Made by a program: the position numbers and the translations under genes. The notes below the pieces were generated by a model. It saw only the letters and a program-made list of their open reading frames with translations, was not told the DNA's origin and did no database searches. 64,000 nucleotides of DNA from Zonotrichia leucophrys gambelii (Eukaryota; Chordata; Aves; Passeriformes; Passerellidae): assembly GCF_028769735.1 (NCBI RefSeq), contig NC_088171.1, positions 91,744,912 through 91,808,911 of the forward strand. The letters are read 5' to 3'. How positions within the stretch are numbered: position 1 is the stretch's first letter; the number at the start of each line of letters is the position of its first letter. This document shows, piece after piece, positions 59,640 through 64,000 of this stretch.

Positions 59640-61172
59640 GGGTTTTGTGGTGGTATTAGATCTCAGATGCAGAAAGGCTGAGTTTTCAGGAAAAGAGTGT
59701 AAGCAGCAGTAAAGTATACCAGAAAAGAATATGGAGAAAATTAATAAGAAAAAAAATACATAAACACTTCCAAGAAGCCTATTCAGAATTGCAGAAAAAT
59801 GTACTTTGTTATATATACACAGTACAATAATATGCAATAATTTTATACATTCTTGTAGGTGCTATTGACTGAAAGATGCTGAAGGAAGAGTGTAACAGCA
59901 TTTTTTCATGCATGGCTTGCTTTTCAATAGCTTATGTTATTATGTATCTTCACAGGAGACTTTACTGCATAATTAAAAGATATCCCAGGATGGAGATTCT
60001 GTTCCTTTGTGCCATAGAAATATAATAGTTAAAGTGTCTGAGTACACATCTGGTGCTCAGAGTTTTTATTTACTTCTGGAAGTTGCCAAAGAGATTCTGC
60101 ATCATAGAATGTGCACGTTTCATGTGTATCTAAAATACAGGGGTAGCATTTATTTAATCAGCAACTTTCAGCTTAGTTAGAAAAAGTTATATTTAAACAA
60201 CACAGAAGCAATAGCTTCCTCATTTTTTGTTCCTTTTTCACACATTTGATTGTGTAAATAGAAGCCTGAATCTCAAATGCCCTGGCTCAGTCAACAAAGG
60301 TGGGCTGCCAGCTTCACTGAGTTAGCACTGGGCTCTCAATACTCATTGCCTTCACTTTTTTACCTGAGCTAATGTTGCAACACTCACTTGCAATGAGAAA
60401 ATTTGTGGTGAAGAATGTTTGTGGTAGCAGCATATTCTCCCCAGTTTTGGGTGCAGTGTCCTGTAAAAGGGATGTTGCACTAGGATGACCTCTGTTGTGG
60501 CTCTTTTATTTGGGCTGAACACAGGACTGGATTTATGGCTGGCCACCCTTCCCTTTTACATAGCCTGCTTCTTTTTTTGTACCCTGCTTTGCTTTGTCCT
60601 AACAGAAAATGATGCCTCTTTACTTCGTGTATTTTGAAAATGGATTGTAATAATGGAAGCCATAGCTGCTGAAGGTATTTTAGAATAAATTTTTGGAGTT
60701 CATGTTACTTTGCAGAGCTAGGGCAGTTAAAAGCTGGATTCAAAAAGCATGTATGAGCGCTGCAGTTTTTGCTGTATTTCATGGTCTCTGCTGAGCACAG
60801 AAGATAATTGGAAGGCACACATTTGGGAAGTTGTCTTCCTAATCCCAAATTTAAAATCAAAGGTTTCAAGCCCATATGCCTTTGAAATCACTGAAGCTAA
60901 TGAGTAGTCAGCATCTCAGAATCTATGCCTGCTTTTTTATATTCTTGAGTCCAGATACAGTGTTCCCAAGCCATTTTAAAAGCCTGTCTTTAATGTAAGC
61001 TTGAGTTCTGACCAGTAAAGCTTTGATGAGTGCCATTAAGGTAAAGTAAGCAGTAAAGCTGTTCTGACACAAAGGCTGAGTCACAGATAGAGTTGTTTAT
61101 TGCATAATTATGCATTAGAAGTATTGCTGTATTTCTCTTTGTCACTTTGTGGAAAGAAGTAGCAACGTGTGT
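59640..61172. other. Intergenic AT-rich sequence
   Basis: About 1.5 kb between the motif repeat and the solo LTR. I see no exon, RNA gene or named repeat in it. Confidence 0.6.
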
Positions 61173-61177
61173 GTTGG

Positions 61178-61783
61178 TGTCCTGGGGTGACATTATGATG
61201 TTTGTATCCCCATTCCTCTGTTCTGTGCCTTTAAGACCGGCTCTGAAGAGTGGAAGTTTTGTTTGGGTTTCTCTTATCAGGGACAGAGAGAGAGCGTACA
61301 TCGGGCTGGTTTTTTTCTCTTCTTGCTTAGCTTGCTGCTTGGCTGGCTTGCTTTTCTGCTCTTGCTTCTGCTTCTGCTCTGCTTTGCCTCTGCTTATTAG
61401 TTAGTTTAGCCAAACAGTCCACATTCCGTCCGGGACTGTTTCTCCTCTCCTGTTCCTGTGACCATCTCGAACCTGCTCCGGACTGGGACCCGGGAACACC
61501 GAAGGTTTGGCTGCAGCAGCTGTCCCAGCGCTGGAAGGACTGAGAACAGAGCAACCACCCCCGAAAGAGACTTTCTGATTTTGCCATCTTTCTCAGAGCG
61601 GTGTCATCGGGTATTGTTCATTTTGTGCTGGGGGTGCTGTGTCTGTCAAATAAACAGGTTCTTTCCACCTCTCTCCGAGGAATTTTTTCCCAAACCGGTT
61701 GGGGGGAGGGGCCGTGTGGGTTTTGCTTTCTGGAGGGGCCCTCCTTTGCAGATTCTTTAACAAATTTGCCCTAAACCATTACA
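61178..61783 (+). mobile_element. Solo endogenous retrovirus LTR with 5-bp target-site duplication
   Basis: A 606-bp element beginning TGTCCTGGGG and ending CCATTACA (TG...CA termini), flanked by perfect GTTGG repeats at 61173-61177 and 61784-61788. Inside are a CT/TGCT-rich tract (about 61325-61390), a GC-richer block, and AATAAA at 61649-61654, which sets + orientation and marks the R region. No retroviral coding sequence lies nearby, so this is a solo LTR left by recombination. A 5-bp duplication fits ERVL-type elements, but the family is not established. Confidence 0.88.
61649..61654 (+). terminator. LTR poly(A) signal (AATAAA)
   Basis: Canonical hexamer inside the solo LTR, about 130 bp before its 3' end, in the position expected of an LTR R region. 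Confidence 0.7.
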
Positions 61784-61788
61784 GTTGG

Positions 61789-63280
61789 GTAGCTCTTGGG
61801 TCGTGCCACAGCTGCTTGTTTACATGCTGCAGAACACATAGTGTCCAAAGTGTGTTGTACTAATTGCACCTAAGCAGATAAACTCTGAAACTGCATGTAT
61901 CACGTACAGCACTTTAGATAAGCTGCTCCTTTGCAACTACTTGGCATGTGTAGGGCTTCTAAATATCCAGCAGCCCTGCTCTACTCCTCAGGACTTCCCA
62001 TAACATTTTCAGTACTAGGAGACCTGTTGTTGGTCTCAAGACTTGATGTTTTGGTAAACTGTTACACTGATGTCCTCAACTCTCTGAAATTCTTAAGTTG
62101 TAATGCTTGTTTCAAATCTGTGATACTAAAGTAACCTCATACAGCGGACAGATGCCACAATAATATTTAGCATTATTGTCATTATGTTTTCTTCTGGCTG
62201 GTATGTATTAAACTTGGATGATATAATATCTCTTGTGAAATAGAATACTAGTAGATAACTTGAAAACCTGGCACGGCCAGGTTTTTTTCCTATCAAACTA
62301 ATTTCCTTTCAACCTGAAGCAGCATCCATCAGATCTTGTCAGCAGCACAATGAGGCACCTACTGTATATTGTCAGTGGAATACCAATTAGCCTTTAATTT
62401 TACCACACGTCCAATCAAAAGAGCTATTGCTTTCACATGATGGCAGAAGGTCATTAAAACAAATGATCTTGCTGCCAGACAATGACAACAAAACCACAGC
62501 TCAGTAAGTAGTGTATCTGTTATTGGGCACTGACAGCACACTAACTGCTGTGCTGTACTCACTTTTTCATTCTGCCTGGTTTCAGGTGACCCGATGGCCT
62601 GAGAGCTGTTGCTAAAACTGTCTCCTAACTTCAGCTTTTCAGATACAATGCTATTTGCCTGAAATGTTCAAGTAGATCAGTGCTTTTGATGTCATAGCTG
62701 TCAAATTCTGTACCTTTTCCTTTGCTTTCAGTTGTGCTTGCTGGTTAAGTTCTTAACAATCTTTTCCAGGAAAAACAGCACCCTGTCCTTTAATGCCCTG
62801 AAAGGTTTTTCTTCAGCCCTGCATAGTGAGTGCTGGTGCATTACTTAAGATATTACAGTTTGTCTGGGTTCAGTCATCCGGATTCTCTGAGGTGTTACAG
62901 TTCATATTCTGCTGTGAGGTGTGGGCAGTTCAGTTCTCTCTTCTGTTTGGGCAGTAAGAGAATTTCCAGGTTTTAGCTTTCTCATGTTTCTCATCCTACT
63001 CACTTTTGAACTTTCCTCTTGTAAGGCAGTTGCCTGTTTTTCTTCCTTCAGTTTGAGAGCAATCTTCTTCACAAAATTCCATAGTAATACATTTATAACT
63101 CTATAACTGGATGGTGCTATTCACAGATCTGTGTCAATCACACAAAGCTACTAAAATGTATTAATGTTTTTACATTCAAAAAGTAACATAACACTATGTT
63201 ACTAGATAACATAGATACTATTACTGTTAATAGATACTAATTCACCTACCATATATGCTTTTAAGATGTCTGTGCAAAAG
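61789..63280. other. Intergenic sequence right of the LTR
   Basis: AT-rich sequence without recognisable genes or named repeats. Small palindromic pieces (such as 'aacactatgtt') occur near 63190. Confidence 0.6.
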
Positions 63281-63673
63281 TTAAACAGAGAAACAAAAAT
63301 GGGAATAGAGCATGACTGACAGCCAAAAGAAATCCTCCCCTGTATGTAAGAATTTCAGTTCAAGTCTTTGCAATTTTTTCTGTGCTGAGTTTTTCCACTG
63401 ATTTTGCTCAACAATATTATCATCACTGAGAACTCCTGCAGAGCTGCTGCTCTGGTAACAATCAGAAAAAAAAGGTATTTTTACCCTTGCTGCAAAATAG
63501 TCTAGGCACCAAGTTTGTAGTCCTTTTCTGACCAACTTCTTAAAAGGGAAAAATTGCACTGATGGTAAATGATCCTGTGTGAGGTTTTTGGCCTGTCTGT
63601 AAATCAGGTAGCAAGTGAGCATCCAGAAAATGAGTATTGTATAATCATTGACCCAATGACCACATCTCTTCAC
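63281..63673 (-). other. Unexplained 130-codon open frame
   Basis: An open frame with no match to a family I know. Part of it is preceded by a pyrimidine-rich acceptor-like sequence (about 63454, '...gattgttaccag' on the - strand) and reads SSSAGVLSDDNIVEQNQWK. No clean GT donor follows in frame at the natural end. It may be an exon of a gene starting right of the window, a pseudo-exon, or chance. The sequence from here to 64000 shows nothing else. Confidence 0.15.
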
Positions 63674-64000
63674 CCTCCTCCATAGCTGATAAAGGTTTAT
63701 TTTCTACATTTCACTGGAATGTTTTTACCAGGGAAGAAAAAAAGGGTGTAGCTGTTACACAATCCAGTTGTAGTCTCTGAGCCTCCTGGAAATAATTCCC
63801 TCCTAAGTGGTGTCCCAAGAAAGGATGGTGCATTCCGTCTGCTTCATTCATCAAATGCAGAGATCAGATGTTTGGGCTGGACACCACAGGTTCATGACAA
63901 ACATTCCCTATCCCATCTGCTGAAGCCAGTCCTGTGTGGGTGTCCCTGATGGAATGGGAACTAATTTAGTGCAGCACTGTTAAGTCTGATTTTTGACCGA

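Noticed and set aside
1..64000. tRNA, rRNA, snRNA genes, CRISPR arrays or bacterial-type operons
   Set aside because: None were seen on either strand. The window is ordinary vertebrate nuclear DNA.

Overview
This is vertebrate nuclear DNA, most likely from a bird. The genes are intron-rich, there are two CpG islands, and the interspersed repeats are mostly 5'-truncated CR1 LINE fragments plus one solo LTR. I recognise three protein-coding genes by reading spliced exons and matching them to remembered vertebrate families.

Layout. (1) 1-29.2 kb, + strand: the 3' part of CTNNAL1 (alpha-catulin). Seventeen coding exons are in the window; the first exons lie to the left of it. (2) 30.46-34.07 kb, - strand: complete ABITRAM (FAM206A/Simiate), six exons, starting in a CpG island. 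CTNNAL1 and ABITRAM are tail-to-tail, and their poly(A) signals suggest overlapping 3' ends. (3) 37.54-53.10 kb, - strand: complete SLC39A6 (zinc transporter ZIP6, LIV-1 subfamily), nine coding exons plus a probable non-coding first exon in a second CpG island at about 54.2-54.7 kb. Its 3' UTR may run close to the ABITRAM promoter. (4) 54.7-64.0 kb: gene-poor, with a low-complexity CCAGC-motif repeat, a 606-bp solo LTR with a perfect 5-bp target duplication, and one unexplained 130-codon open frame.

All splice phases agree across the exon chains of the three genes: 658 CTNNAL1 codons in the window, 174 for ABITRAM and 734 for SLC39A6, stops included. CTNNAL1-ABITRAM tail-to-tail adjacency is also the human 9q31 arrangement. 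SLC39A6 is on human 18q12, so its position beside ABITRAM is a different linkage. It would fit the avian Z chromosome, which carries segments homologous to human 9 and 18, but that is inference.

I found no new multi-gene system. The oddities most worth checking are a 98-bp, about 94% identical direct duplication linking the ABITRAM promoter side to the SLC39A6 3' region, a GC-AG intron in ABITRAM, the possible convergent 3' overlap, and the solo LTR.
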